Of a stretch of 64,000 nt of DNA, positions 30,735 to 44,081 are shown piece after piece. Under the pieces are notes generated by a model. That model was not told the origin of the DNA. It worked only from the letters and a program-made list of their open reading frames with translations, and searched no databases. The first letter of the stretch is position 1. Each line of letters opens with the position of its first letter. Made by a program: the position numbers and the translations under genes. The stretch is from assembly GCA_023055425.1 (NCBI GenBank), contig JALGPY010000003.1, positions 50,763,891 to 50,827,890 of the forward strand, given 5' to 3'. The DNA is from Linanthus parryae (taxonomy: Eukaryota > Streptophyta > Magnoliopsida > Ericales > Polemoniaceae).

Positions 30735-33634
30735 TGAAACAACCCGGATCCTACGGTTCCTGCTAGTTCGACTTAACGATAATTTAAAGAATATTTTATT
30801 GAAATAAAAGGAGGAAACCTCCAACAAAGTTGTAAAGAAAACAGCGATGACAAAGTTTAAATTCTCAAAATACAAATAAAGCTAACAATTTAACTAGGTG
30901 ATTCCTAGCTTGTTATTTGCCTTCAGCTACGTGTGCGCGTTTCCCCCAGCTAGCTTGACCTGCGGGTTTTGAAATAGCGATAGCCGACCGCAGAAAATTT
31001 ATATTAGTAAAAACTAAGTAAGATATACCACAATATGTAAAACAGAGTTTTGGCTAAAAACGATAACACACGATTTGCTAAAATCTCATTTAAAATATGA
31101 TGATGAAATTTGATAAACTCAGTGGTAGTAACTCAAAGATGGAGAGATTTCGATCATATATAAACAGTAACCAAGATCCAGATTTTAATGTTCAGTTTGG
31201 TTGAGGCGTAGCCCACGAGCCCCAACGAGTACGATGTGGACAGAGAGGTCACGATGGAATAAATAATAATAATGGGGTATTTCCCCGGACGTTAGTAGAT
31301 AGCCCTTCGCTATCCCGCCCTAACCATTCTAATGAGACCTTAAGTGCCGGCACCCCTATACAGTCGTGACCTAAACATGCATAGGTAGTACTCATAGATT
31401 CCACGATAAATAAGAGGGTAAGATCCCTAGGGAAATCACACATAGGTGTTCCCGGCCATTGGCCTTCACGCGCATCCTCTGCACATGGTTCCCAATTCTA
31501 TTATCGTCCAATTATCGTTTCACATGACTTTCGAGTTTTTCTCAAGTAACCACACATTTTCAAAGTTGCCTTTGCAAAAAGGAATTCAAAACTTGTCAAA
31601 TTTTCCAGTATCACGATTCTAGTAGTTCATGAGCGATTTAGAAAGATAACACACGCCAAGAGACATTTTGATAACTTAAAGGTATTGCGCATATAACTTA
31701 CCTGATAATGGGGAGAGATTCACACACAAGCAAGCTACGTCCTAGTAATACGGATTCTCAACGAACAGATTGTCTCCGAACTCAGAATCTACAATAATCA
31801 AATAGTCCTATATTAACAAAAAAAAATCGCCACACACCAATTCACAATTAAAATGTCCTATGTGGATGCAAGTGCAAATCCCCATGCTCCCCCAAACAAG
31901 TTATATTTTACTAGTTATAAGTTGCACGTTTAGAATATACATTTAATAAGAAAATAGTAGTTTATAACTATAAAAGTAAGAATTTAGGTGAAGAAACTTT
32001 ATTTAATATTCTACAACATTTATTTGATTTACGAAGGTACATTTATTCTATGCAGATAAAATAAATATCTACTAAAATTAAACGACTAAATTACAAAGTG
32101 TTCTTTTAGTAAAAGCTAAACATCCATTTATTTTCGTTAGCGTAAAAATGTTATTAAATAAGAAAAGCATTTTTCTTTCAATAATTACAAAACATGTGTT
32201 CGCAAAAGTATTTGTTATATATAATTACGAGTTTTCATAAAATAACAACTTAACAGGTTATAAAATAGTTTATTAATTTTAATAAAAGTGTGTATTATAG
32301 TTAGAAACAAATAAATTAAATGAATGAAGGAGACTCACATTTCTGCACTAGCATGATAACATATTTGTAAAAGACAAAACTATAAAACAGCCCCCTTTAT
32401 TTTTTTTACATGCTATAGTCAGTTTACGAGAAATGGAAAAATTCACCCCCTTCGGTTCATAACGTGCAAAGCAACTCCACAAGTTTCATAACATACAAAA
32501 ACTACCCCCCAACTTCCCAACATCTTCCAATTGACCTTCTTCCCCAACTAACCCTCACTGTAATAATGTTCAAACAACCAAAACCCCCTGTACCACTTCT
32601 ACAACCCAAAACCCAACTAATTGCCTATCAATTACAACATGGTGGCTAGGGAAACAAGAACTAACAACAAAAGCAATGAACTAGACTTCAACAACATATA
32701 GTTTGGGTGTTTACCAATTGGAGGGTGAAATGGAAGGAGATGATGGCGGTGATGGTGGGAGAGTCGACGGAATCAATCCGCCGCTGCTGCGGCTGGGCTT
32801 CGGCCCTCTGGTTCGCCGGCGAGGCAGGACGACGGCGAAGGGAAGAAGAGGAGGACGGCACGGCGGTGGGTCGACGCAGAGGGGGCGACGGCGTCGGGTC
32901 TTCTCCGCCGGACCTGGGTTCGGCTTTTGCCGGGCTTGGGTTCGGCCGGCGTTGGGTCTGCCTGGTTCGGCGACGTCGCCGGTTGGGTCTTCTCCGGGAA
33001 GGTAGAGCAGCGAGAGAGAGGGAGAGAGGGAGCGTGAGAGAGACTGAGAGAGAGAGAGGGGAGCTGGGTTTGATACCCGATCGGAAAAATCGACGGGAGT
33101 AAATCTCGGGTCGAAATTGGTAAGGTCAATTGGCGACATTAATGTCAAAGATCGTCTCTTGACTTGTTATGGGTGAATCGGGACGAAAAACGGAAGAAGA
33201 GGAGGTCCTTGCCGTGGGAGGGAATTCTCGCCGACATTTGTGGAGCAGAGAACTCTCTGCAAACAAAATTGGAAGGGATGAAGGTGTAAGGTTATGGTGT
33301 GGTGGGCACACCATTCAACGCGGTGGTTCACACGTACTAATTAATTAAAACTACACGATTGGACACGCTAAAAACGTTACGCGACACGTTGCACTTCACC
33401 ACTACTATACTCATAACCACCTATAAAAAGATGATATCTTAAAAAACTTTTTAATAAAGATAATAATAATAATAATAACAATAAAAATAATAACAACAAC
33501 AACACTAATAATAATAATAATAATAAAGAAAGCTATTTGATAAAAGTGAGAAATTACTTTGATAATTCACACTAGTGGCCCAATATATTTACTAAATGTC
33601 TAAAAATACCCCCCTAAAATACCGGGGTATTACA
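30735..33634 (-). repeat. Chromovirus 5' LTR (right copy)
   Basis: 2,900 bp, TGAAACAACCC...GGTATTACA on the plus strand. Apart from the shorter TAA run I count about nine base differences from the left copy. Confidence 0.92.
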
Positions 33635-33962
33635 TCCGGGTACCATTCACTTTAAGAGAAAGAAGTGATGCTTTGCAACAGTGGATACAAAGTATTTATC
33701 CAAAAACAATGAAGGGTTGCGTCCTTTCAGTAGTCGAATCGCAACCGTCACCGTCGAATCGCGCAATCACAGGACAAGCTGACGTCACGCCTAAAACCCT
33801 AGAAGCCAGACGGCACGACTCTAGGGGTTTTAGGTCATAATGGCACGCACGGGGGCTGAACTTACCCGTATTTGAATTGGTGCGTGGCGGCAACGCGTAT
33901 GTTGGTTTCCGCGCATGGAAGTCTATACAGCTATGAGTCTTCACGCGCAGAAAGGGGGCTAA
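33635..33962. promoter_or_regulatory. Tat 3' noncoding region and polypurine tract; distal upstream DNA of the PMD gene
   Basis: It starts with the chromovirus target copy TCCGG (33635-33639) and ends with the polypurine tract AGAAAGGGGG at 33949-33958 just before the 3' LTR. It contains the palindrome TGACGTCA at 33780-33787, a bZIP-type element core. Before the chromovirus inserted, this DNA lay next to the PMD gene 5' flank, so it could include that gene's promoter; this is inference. Confidence 0.5.
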
Positions 33963-34589
33963 TGTAGATAGTTCTTTCTGAGCTGACAGATCTTGGCCAC
34001 GTGGCAACCATCCAGCACACCATATTGTGCTCCACACACACTGGATCACCAGCCGAGCTGATCCATGTGGGGGCTGCGAGACAGAGCCCTCGCATACCAC
34101 TGCACGGGACTTGTAGGGACTTTGTGGTTTGGAGGCTAGAGTAAGCCCTGTCGCGTGCGAGCCAAGCCCGCACGCGACCTTTAGTAACTGTTTTGAGAGA
34201 TTTATGGCACGAGCTCCATAAACCCGGTCAATCCGGTCAATCCCGGTCAACCTCGTAACGGTTCCGGTATTCGCGCACAACGTGCTGTAACGGTCCCTAT
34301 ATACTCGGACGAACGTGCCGTTATGTTTAAGCTAATTAAGCCGCCATCAATGGGCGCATTAACCACACTACAACGGTCACGTTCTCTGCTATATATAGGA
34401 CATTAACCTTTCCATACAAAGGGGAACACACTTGCCATACGCGGAAGCTCTGCCAAACCTCTGTCTCTCTCTCAGACATTGCTACTGACTTACTCTCTCC
34501 CTACACACAACCCCACTCTTCCTGTGCGATCCTTGATCCTCTACATACGGTGTACACGGAGGTCTCCCCGCCGGAATCTCTTGTGCACA
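33963..34589 (+). repeat. Tat element 3' LTR
   Basis: It starts TGTAGATAGTTC and ends TTGTGCACA, followed by the target copy ACTTC (34590-34594). It has one extra 9-bp GTCAATCCG-type unit compared with the 5' LTR. Confidence 0.95.
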
Positions 34590-34594
34590 ACTTC
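34590..34594 (+). repeat. Target-site duplication of the Tat element, right
   Basis: ACTTC, identical to 10352-10356. Confidence 0.95.
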
Positions 34595-35481
34595 CAACTA
34601 GTTCAAATCAGTATCTCAAGATATATTGATAAACTAGACGTTGGGAGAAGCTGTTAGAAGAGTCAAGATATGAAGCATATTTTTAGGGAAGTTTGTTGAG
34701 AAGATTATGGTGATCCTCCATTCAAACTGAGTGATTTAAAAAGAGAATTTCTGAAGGAAATCGAATACACAAATACAGAGAGCAATTCACAGAGACACAA
34801 ACACGATCAAGGATTGAAAAACATAAAGGAGGAAGATTCATCTCTCAATACGGACATCAGAAGAACACTTCACATTCACTGCAGTTTCATTTCCTGTGTT
34901 CTTCTTGTTCTGAACTTCATTTGTATATCACTTTGATAATACTCCTAATTCTCATTCCCAAGGATTGTTCAAGGTGAACAATAGAGAATTCTTAGTTAGT
35001 CAGATAGCTAGAGCAGGTACTAGATAGGTTAGTGAGAACCACAAGTTGTAACAGAGTAAGGTATCTCTGTGTGCTTGAGATCTAGGGCTTAGCTGTTGAT
35101 TAATAAGAATTGTGTTGAAAATCCTACAGGGAGAAGATCCCTGAGGTAGAGACGTAGGTCCAAGTGGACTGAACTCTATATATCTTCTGTCTCTAGCATT
35201 TACTTTTCAGTTATAAACTTAGAATTCTTTCAGCATTCAAATCAGTTTATTTTCAAGGGTTTGAAACTCATTTTAAGGCCTTGAAAGACCTATTCTTCTG
35301 TTTACTCTAACTTTTTTATTCCGAGTGCTTGAAACTCATTTCAAGGCCTTGAATCTCTTTACAAATCTTTTGAAACCACTATTCTTGCAAATTTTGGCCA
35401 AAGTCTGCATACTCTATTCAACCCCCCCCCCCCCATTCTAGAGTATTGATCATGTATTTCTACCTACTGTACACCCCTTCA
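34595..35481 (+). repeat. Sirevirus-2 5' LTR, right part
   Basis: It continues from 10356 across the Tat insertion and ends ...CACCCCTTCA before the primer-binding site. It contains several CAAGGCCTTGAA motifs (perfect 14-mer at 35340-35353) and a run of 13 C at 35422-35434. Confidence 0.75.
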
Positions 35482-35530
35482 ACCGGTATCAGAGCTTGCA
35501 TCATTGTATAGATTTAACCATCTTGTGATT

Positions 35531-37240
35531 ATGAGTAATGTAGGTGATGGTGATTTCTCTCAGGGAAGAGCTGCTAACAGAACTCTTCTCTTCTGTGGAG
35601 ACAATTTTGTTCACTGGAAAGCCTTGATGAAAATGTTCATTATTGATCAAGATAGAAATCTGGAATATCATCCAGAATGGTCCTCATACTTTCTACACAG
35701 AGAAGGATGGGATTAAAACTCCCAAATCTGAAGACTCTCTTTCTTCATCTGAGTAGACCAATTTTCAAAAAACTATAATGGTATGAATCTCTTATATTGT
35801 GCTTTGAGTGCAGATGAATTTAACAGGATTTCAAGTTGCAAGACTGCCAAAGAGATATGGGATAAGCTTTTGGTGACCTTTGAAGGAACTAGCCAAGTCA
35901 AGCAAACCAAGATCAACATATATCTCAGGCAATATGAACTATTCGAGATGAATGGAGATGAGTAAATCAGAGACATGTTCAAAAGATTCACTGACATTGT
36001 CAATAACCTTGATTCCTTAGGAAAGCATATTTCCAATGAAGAAAAGGTGAGGAAGATTCTAATAAGTCTTCCAAAGGAAAAATGGTAACCAAAGACTACT
36101 GCTATTGAGGAAGCTCAAGATCTCTAATCACTCCAAAGTTATGACCTACAAGGGAAGCTCCTTACACATGAAATGTCCATGAATGAAGTTGATGGAGAAC
36201 TACCAGAAGGTTTCAAGAACTTGGCTCTCAAGGCTAAGGAGAATGAGACATTTCAAAGCCTTGAAACTGAGGATGATGATGAAGATCCAATTGTTTTGAT
36301 TTCCAAAGCCTTGACCAAAATTCTTAAAATGAAGAAAAGGTTTGGAAACAAGGACTTCAACAGAGATAGACATAGATCCTCCAGTAGCAAAGACTATAAT
36401 GGTAGTAATAAGCCTATAGTCATTAATTGCTTCGAGTGTGGTGATGTAGGACACTTAATCATAGACAGTCCACACAAGAGAAGCAAGAACTTTCAGGAGA
36501 AGGATCATGATAGAAGACAGAAAGCCATGATAGCTTCATTGAGTGACTCAGATACATCAAGTGACTCTGAATATGATGAAGAACATGCCAACCTATGCTT
36601 TATGTCCAAGCATGATGAAAGTTCTGAAAAGAACATTGAGGTAATGGTAAACTGCTTGATTTCAAAACCAACAGAATCCCTCTCTGATTATCTTAAAAAA
36701 TGCTTTTAAATGAAGTGGACTATTTGAAAGAAGTTAGAGTTTTGAAAGAAAAAATCCATGAGCAAGCAAAAGAAAACTTACATCTTGTTTGCCTGAAAAC
36801 ACAAGTCAAGGAAGTAGTCACTGAGAACTCTCTCTTGAGTAACATCTTTGTTAATCTAAGACATCAAGTTGATGAACTGAATAAACAAAAGACTACTCTG
36901 AATGAGAAACTAATCTGAGTTGGACAAAGCAAAACTTGCATGCTCAGAATACAACTTGAACTTGATTCTTGGAGGTAGCTCAAAGTCTGTTCACAAAACT
37001 GGTATTGGATACAATACAAATTTTCCAAAGAAGAAAAATTCCAAATTTGTGAAAGCTGGAAGAAAAACATCTCCCAAGTGCCATTACTGCAATAAGATTG
37101 ATCATGCTAAGATGACTTGTCCTTTTAGAAGAAGAGACCCTTACATAATGAGGAACACTTTTCCCTTCCAACTCAAAGAACAAGTTAGACAGATTTGGTT
37201 CCTAAAGGGGTTAGACCACCTAATATGATTAAACCTGAAT
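35531..37240 (+). pseudogene. Sirevirus-2 gag
   Basis: ATG at 35531 opens MSNVGDGDFSQGRAANRTLL, nearly parallel to Sirevirus-1. Open pieces follow at 35783-35965 and 36173-36709. The first zinc knuckle (CFECGDVGHLIIDS, near 36428) lost its last Cys; the second (CHYCNKIDHAKMTC, near 37080) is a complete CCHC. Frame shifts at about 35700 and 36715 and a stop at 35963 disable it. Confidence 0.8.
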
Positions 37241-37309
37241 ATGAATCTAAATTCAGCACTTGGTCTAACAGTTGGGTATGGAAGTGAATGGTGTTTGCAG
37301 GGTGTCACC

Positions 37310-37500
37310 AAGATCAAAGAGCAAAAATGGTTTATGGACAGTGGTTGCTCAAGACACATGAGTGGAAAGAGATCTCTATTCTCAGAACTGAAAGAGCAAT
37401 CAGAAGGATCAATTACACTTGGTGACAAAGGCAAATGCAACATTCTTGGTATTGGTAAAGTTGGTACAAATTCTGAAAATTCTTTCTGACGTATATCTAG
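37310..37500 (+). pseudogene. Sirevirus-2 protease
   Basis: Frame with KWFMDSGCSRHMSGKRSLFS, including the DSG active site, and SITLGDKGKCNILGIGKVG. The reading frame is lost at about 37489. Confidence 0.8.
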
Positions 37501-37714
37501 TTGATGGCTTGAAATTTAATCTTTTCGTGTTTCTCAACTATGTGACAATGGCAACAAGGTTATCTTTGATAAAGAGAAATGTGTGGTGCAGAATGAGAAA
37601 TCTGGCAATTGCATCCTCACAGCCTCTAGATCAAACGATGTTTATACTTTTCAAACTAACAAAGTTGCAGGTGAAAACTTGAAGTGTCTCAAGGCCTTGA
37701 AAGAAGATTCAAAG

Positions 37715-38516
37715 ATTTGACACAAAAATTTGGGACACATTTGCGTTCATACCTTGAACAAGTTAGTCACCAAGAACTTAGTAAGAGGCTTACCCTCTAT
37801 CAAGTTCAAAGATGAAGAAGTATGCAAGGCATGTGCACAAGGCAAGCAAACTAGAAGTTCATTCAAGCCAAAAAACTTTGTAAGTACTACTAGACCCATT
37901 GAAATTTTGCATATGGATCTTTGTGGTCCTATGAACTCCAACTCCAAAGGGTAAGAAGTACATGCTTGTCATTGTAGATGATTTCTCTAGATATACTTAG
38001 GTTATGTTTCTTAAAGAAAAATATGAAGCTCTCACTGAATTTTCAAAACTTTTTATATAACTTCAAACATTGAAAAACCTACATATTGCTTCCATAAGAA
38101 GTGATAATGGTAGAAATTTTGATCAACTTGAGTTTGATATATTCTGTTCTAAGCATGGCATCTCTCACAACTTTTCTGCTCCTAGAACTCCTCAACATAA
38201 TGGAGTAGTTGAAAGAAAGAACATGACTCTTGAAGATATGTCAAGAGCAATGCTTCAGAAAAACAAATTGCCAAAGTACTATTGGGCAGAAGCTGTGAAT
38301 ACAGCAAACTATATTCTTAACAAGTGCTTGATCAGACCTATTCTAAAGAAGACCCCCTATGATTTGTTCAAAGGAAGAAAGCCAGACACTTCTTACTTCA
38401 AACCATTTGGTTGTACTTGTTTTGTCCACAATAATGGTAAGGACAATCTTGGTAAGTTTGATGCAAGAAGTGATGAAGGTATTTTTCTTGGCTATTCACA
38501 GACAAGCAAAGCCTAA
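37715..38516 (+). pseudogene. Sirevirus-2 integrase
   Basis: The GAG-pre-integrase zinc region (VCKACAQGKQTRSSF, near 37825) leads into the core: LHMDLCGPM near 37907, RSDNGRNFD near 38097, PQHNGVVERKN near 38192, giving the D, D and E catalytic positions. The segment 38070-38516 is open for 148 codons; a stop and a frame shift occur at about 37951-38060. Confidence 0.85.
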
Positions 38517-38959
38517 ATAGTATATAATAAGAGAACCAAGCTTGTTGAAGAAAGCATTCATGTTATTTTTGATGAAAGCTATGATGGTTCTTTGAGTAAT
38601 GGTTTTGCATATCTCAATCTGAACAAGCATGATTGAGATACTGAAGAAGAATCCTCAAAAGGATCCAAGGAAATGTCACAGGAACAAGACAGGCATTTTC
38701 AGGCCTTGAACAGAATCTCCAGAGAAGACAGCATAACAAGCTACTACTTCAAGTTCTTAGAGACTTGAGAAGCAAACTGGAGAGCCTGAACCATGGACAC
38801 CAAGAAAGATATTCAAATATCTCTCATCTCGTCCTGCTGATAACATCATTTATGATCCAACCACTGGTACACAAACCATATCACAGTTGAAAAATCTTTG
38901 TGCCTTTAATGCTTTTATTTCTATTGTAGAACCTAAAACTTTGAATTAAGCATTATAAG

Positions 38960-40459
38960 AAGTAGGCTGGATTATAGCAATGCAAAGTGAACTCAATGAG
39001 TTTGAAAGTAACAAGGTCTGCAATCTAGTTTCTCCACCAAGAAATCAGTCTGTCATTGACACCAGATGGGTTTTCAGAAACAAGTTAGATGAGAATGGAA
39101 AGGTAATCAGGAACAAAGCTATTATGGTAGCTCAAGGCTACAATCAAGAAGAAGGTATTTACTATGAAGAAACTTTTGCTCCTGCAGCCAGGTTATAAAC
39201 AATCAGAATTCTACTTGAATTTGCATCTCACAAAAACTTGAAACTATTTCAAATGGATGTGAAGTGTGCTTTTCTAAATGGTTTTATGCAAGAAGAAGTT
39301 TCTGTTTCTCAACCTCGATATTTTGAAAATGAAAAGTTTCCCGATCATTTTACAAACTTAACAAGGCTCTTTATGGTTTAAAACATGCTCCAAGAGCTTG
39401 GTATTAAAGATTGTTAAAGTTTCTACTTGAAAATAATTTCGAAAGAGGATTAGCGTGCAAGACCCTTTTCATATACACTCATTAGAAAGATATGTGTGTA
39501 GTTAAAATTTATGTTGATGATATTCTGCTTGGAGCTACTAATGATCTTCTATGCAAGGAATTCTCAAGTCTTATGAGTAGGGACTTTGAAATGAGCTAGA
39601 TGGGAGAATTGAACTTCTTCCTTGGACTTCAAATTCATTAGATGAAGAAGGGCATATTCGTACATCAAATCAAGTATACTAAGGACTTTCTAAGCAAGTA
39701 TAATATGTCTCAGTCCAAAGAGATTAAGAACCCCATGAGTTCTACATTGTCTTTAGACAAGGATGAATCTGGTAAGAGTGTGAATGTGAAAGGGTATAGA
39801 GGTATGATTGGATCATTACTCTACCTCACATCTAGTTGACCAGATTTCATGTTCAGTGTGTGCATGTGTGCTAGATTTCAAGCTGATCCTAAAGAATCAC
39901 ACTTGACTGCATTTAAGAGAATTTTTAGGTATCTCAACGGTACCAAAGACTTAGGGCTTTGGTATCCTAAACATTCTAACTTCTCTTTGTATGGCTATTC
40001 AGATGCTAATTTTGCAGGATATATAGTTGATAGAAAGAGTACATTAGGATGCTGTCAATTTCTTGGATCATCTTTAATCAGTTGGCATCCAAAGAAGCAA
40101 AATTCAGTTGCACTATCAACAGCCGAAGCTGAATACATAGCAGCTGGAGCTTGATGTTCACAAGTGTTATGGATAGCACAACAAATGAGAGATATTGGAT
40201 TTGATTTCAGAGATATACCTATCAAGTGTGAAAACACAAGTGCAATATCAATTACAAAGAATTCAGTTTTAGCATTCAAGAACAAAGCACATTGATGTTA
40301 GACATCACTTCATCGGAGATCATGCAGAGAAAGGTTATATTGTTTTTGAATTTGTTTCTACTAACTTGTAATTTGCAGACATCTTCACTAAATCATTGTC
40401 AGATGAAAGATTATCAGCCTTAAGATTGGAATTAAGTATGCAAAATAAGGAAGCTTTGG
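38960..40459 (+). pseudogene. Sirevirus-2 reverse transcriptase and RNase H
   Basis: Landmarks: SVIDTRWVFRNKLDENGKVI near 39050, MDVKCAFLNGFMQEEV at about 39254, YVDD near 39510, FLGLQIH near 39625, then RNase H with LNGTKDLGLWYP, STAEAEYIAAGA near 40120 and a degenerate histidine end. Stops at about 39196, 39597, 39640, 39837 and 40152 disrupt it. Confidence 0.9.
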
Positions 40460-40903
40460 TTTAGGGGGAGAATCAGGTAAGTTTTATGTGTTTCAAATGT
40501 TTTAACTGATTTTCAAAGCCTTGAAAATCCTTTCAAATCCTTGAGTATATGTGCATTACATGATACAACTTTTCAAGGCCTTGAAATCCGTTCCAAAGCC
40601 TTGAAAATAAGACTGCATGTCAATTAGTCAATAATTTTGGATCTTTCAGTGTTGGGTGTTCTCTTTGTAGATAATTACTCAATGTTTCCCCTCAATTTTG
40701 AAAAACCTCTTTTCAGCCAAAATTATATTATATATTTTATTTCCAACAGCACACTCAAATTTAAATCTTTTGATTTATCAGATCTTCAACGATCAGAGAA
40801 AATATTTAGTTTCCTTTTCAAACTAAAACTCTCTTCTATTTATCTTCTTCTTTCTTTCTCCTCTTCGTATCTATCCTACCTCTCTTTTCTTATCCAAACC
40901 CTA

Positions 40904-41194
40904 ATGAGCACCAGAAGAGCCTCTGACAGAATCAAGATGGCTGGTGGTTCAAAGGCTGCAACAGAGAAGAAAAGAAAGATCACTGTGGAAGAGGTTCAGA
41001 CCATTAGTGGGGATTCCTGGTCAAAAACCCCTACTGCAGAAGACATAGATCCTCCTCCTCCCAAGAAGAAGGCCAAGAAATATGAGACCCCAATATCCAG
41101 TAAGAAAAAGAAGAAGGCAGTGGGTCTGCACCAGAGAAACAGAAGGGTATTCAGATTGGTAGCCCCAAGAAGACAAAGAAGAAAGCTGAAATAA
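40904..41194 (+). pseudogene. Sirevirus-2 env-like ORF, truncated
   Basis: 96 codons from ATG at 40904: MSTRRASDRIKMAGG, then Lys-rich stretches (PPPPKKKAKKYE). It is placed after the RNase H polypurine tract as in Sirevirus-1. No transmembrane segment is visible in this piece. A longer third ORF is expected in the family, and Gypsy sequence begins shortly after, so it is probably cut. A shift after about residue 70 is possible. Confidence 0.5.
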
Positions 41195-41239
41195 CTTATC
41201 AGGGAAAAGGAAAAGAGAAGACCTACCTCTAGCCTAGAC

Positions 41240-43438
41240 ATAACACTTATTTCGTGGAGAAGCTTTAAAACTATGTTCTTGAAGAAATTCTTTCCTGATG
41301 TGGTTCAGCTAAGGCTGGAGAGTTTTTGAGCTCAAAACAGGGTAGTATGTTTGTGATGCAGCATGATGCAAAGTTTACTGAGCTTGCCCGTTATGCCTCT
41401 TCAATGGTTTCTGATGATAGCCAGAAGGCTAAGTTATTCAAGTTCAATCTTGTTTCATCTATACGGGGAAAGATTGTTGTTTTTCTCTTGGAGTCATATT
41501 CTAAGGTTCCGGGGCCAACTTTAGTTACTGAGAGTGAGGTTGTTGATTTTAAAAGTATATGGGAAAGTAAAGGTCAATCTTGGGGATACCAACCAAAGGG
41601 AAAGTAAAATAACAAAAGGTATGGTGATTCAGATTTCATGCAAAAGGCAAAAGATGTTTTATTCGCAGTCAAAGTTAATCTTTTAGGTCTCATCGCCCCA
41701 AGTTCGTGATTCTCAGGAGAAAGGAATCTTACATGTTCGGGTGTGGTCAGTCAGGCCACTACCATAGTGAGTGTCCTCGTGGGTATACTACAGGTCTAGG
41801 TGGAGGATCTCAGCATGGTAGTGTTAATCAGCAGTCGCACTTTCGTCATGCACCATCTGAGCACTTTATTAGGCTACCAGTTTCACAGACTTCTGGGGGA
41901 TCTCGACAGACGAGTTATGGTCGAGGAAAAGGTAAAGTTGGTGGGCAAAGCCAGGGATCTCAAGGGAGACCATTTGAAATTCACCCTATTGAGGAGCCAT
42001 CGTATGACCACTCCGTGATAAGATGTACATTTTTATTGCAGAATACATGGGTAGATGTCATGTTTGATTCTAGCGCTTTACATTTCTTTATAACGACTTC
42101 ATGTGTTTCATTACTTGACTTATCAGTGGAATCTCTATGTACTGCTTTGGGAGTAAACTCGTCGTTAGGTGGGAGAGCTCGTGTTGATAAAGTCTGTAGA
42201 GACTATGAGCTACGTGTTTCTGATGCTCGAGTTACTTTTGAATTGAGGGATCTTGACATGGTCGATTTGACATCATATTGGGCATGGACTGGTTGTCTGA
42301 TCACTTGTTGTGTTGGATTATCATGAGAAGCGGGTAACGGTGATTACCCCAAATGACACTCGTTTTCAATTCGTCGCAAACTTTGCAGGTGTTTTGCCTT
42401 CGTCATTGAGACACTCTTAGTGGCGTGATCATCGAGATGAGTAGTTATCCAGTTTATCAGTTTTAGATGAGTCTGGATAAGTCATTGCCTTGCCACGTGC
42501 CGTTAACGAGTTTGCTGATGTATACTTCGTTTACACGGAGTTCTTGTATCTGTTATTTTGGATAGAGACCCTAGATTCACTTCTCTGTTCTTGCAGAGCT
42601 TACAGAGTGCTCTAGGCTCTCAAGGTTATGTTTTAGCACAACTTTTCATCCTCAGACAGATGGCAAATTTGAGAGGATGATCCAGACTCTAGAAATTATG
42701 CTTAGGGCATGTATGATGGATCTGAAGGGAAGTTGGGAGGATCATTTACCTCTTGTTTAACAGCTTCCAAGCTAGCATTGGAATGGCACCTTATGAGGCA
42801 CTATATGTAGGCCTTATCGATCACCGTTATATTGGCCTAAAGTTAGAGATACACAAATTTTAGAACATTAGCTTGTTATGGAGACAACAAGAAGATTAAG
42901 CTTATAAGACAACTACTTCTTACAGCTCAGAGTCTTCATAAGAGTTATGCTGACCAGAGATGTGGGTACTTTGAGGTTTGTGATCATTTTTTCTTGAAAG
43001 TAATGTCTATGAGAGGTTCGATTCGGTTTGGGAAGAAATGGAAGTTATCAGCTTGTTTCATTGGTCAATTTGAGATTCTTAAGATAATTTATGACGTTGC
43101 TTATCGTATGACATTGTCATATCATCTTTCAAGTGTTCATAGTGTGTTTCATGTTTCGATGCTGAGAAAGTATGAGTAAGAACCATCTCATGTATTGCAT
43201 CTTTAGGATTAAGACGCATCTGATGACATATTATTTGAGGAGAAACTCCTTCTGGTCTTAGATCGCCAAGTGAAGATTCTACGAGGAAGAGTTATACCTT
43301 TATTAATATGAAGCCGTGGTGGTGTTGAGGAGATGACATGGGAGTATAGACCTTAATTCGAGAGAATCACTCCCAATTGTGTACACTAGAAGGTATGTTT
43401 TAAATTTTGAAGACAAAATTCTTTTAAGGGGGTAGAGA
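41240..43438 (+). pseudogene. Chromovirus fragment with internal deletion (gag, protease, integrase end)
   Basis: Gag block SKQGSMFVMQHDAKFTELAR (near 41335) is typical of Del/Tekay-type Gypsy, followed by a zinc knuckle (CGQSGHYHSEC, near 41745) and a protease-like region (DVMFDSSALHFF, near 42053). The frame then jumps at about 42370-42600 to integrase remnants, ending with FGKKWKLSACFIGQFEILK and SSVHSVFHVSMLRKYE (near 43170) and a chromodomain-side tail. Reverse transcriptase and RNase H are missing. A polypurine stretch TTTTAAGGGGGTAGAGA (43423-43438) ends it before LTR start TGTAATATC. Confidence 0.75.
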
Positions 43439-43466
43439 TGTAATATCTCAATTTCTTAAACTGACA

Positions 43467-43499
<33 letters not shown>

Positions 43500-44000
43500 C
43501 ATATGTATATATATATGTGTGTGTGTGTGTGAATTGATTCTTACACTGGCCATTTTTTATGGTTACACCGTATTCTAGTAGTGCATGTTGAATCAAATTC
43601 TTCCATCTCCTAAAGAAAATCAAATTCTTCGTAGTTAACTACTAAGCCACCCCTCGTGAACTCTCAGAATCCGTAATTTATTTCACTGTGCTAGTATGAG
43701 AAGTGAGCATTTTTAGGTTTTATTTTTGTTGTATTGTTAGAGCATTGGTTTGATTTAGGTGTTTCTGCCCGAAATCTTTCATCATCGTTGTAGACTTATC
43801 GTTGCCAACTATGGTTGTAAAAAAAAACCCTCAATAAATGTCGAAGTTAAAGTTATTGTACTGTAAAAAAGTTATAAAATTTTGGAACTTACTTAATTTA
43901 AATTGTAACCCTTCATATTTTAAGTACGTCATTCTAGTACATCGTTATAGTATGTTACTCATCGTGTGTGACATTAGGTTGTATTTGGTAGTTATACCCT
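43439..44000 (+). repeat. Start of an LTR with GT/AT microsatellite, truncated
   Basis: TGTAATATCTC follows the polypurine tract. A (GT)n(AT)n(GT)n run lies at 43467-43531. The end of this LTR was not found; other Gypsy 3' sequence appears near 44000. Confidence 0.5.
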
Positions 44001-44039
44001 AGAATGGAGACTCATAGTTGAGGGTCGTTTAGAATGTGG

Positions 44040-44081
44040 TTTCAACTTCGAGGACGAAGTTTTCTTTTAAGGGGGGAAGGA
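44040..44081 (+). other. 3' end of a second chromovirus with polypurine tract
   Basis: AACTTCGAGGACGAAGTT then TTTTAAGGGGGGAAGGA, the standard Tekay/Del end before the 3' LTR. Only tens of bases of interior remain. Confidence 0.7.

Larger units (their letters stand above)
34595..41200 (+). mobile_element. Sirevirus-2, main part
   Basis: Right part of the 5' LTR, primer-binding site CGGTATCAGAGC (35484-35495, one base off consensus), gag, protease, integrase, reverse transcriptase, RNase H, polypurine tract (40460-40470) and env-like ORF (40904). Domain order is complete for Copia, but stops and shifts break each gene. The element is cut near 41200, where Gypsy gag sequence starts; no 3' LTR was found. 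Similarity to Sirevirus-1 is clear in protein but low in the LTRs, so they are different families or old relatives. Confidence 0.85.
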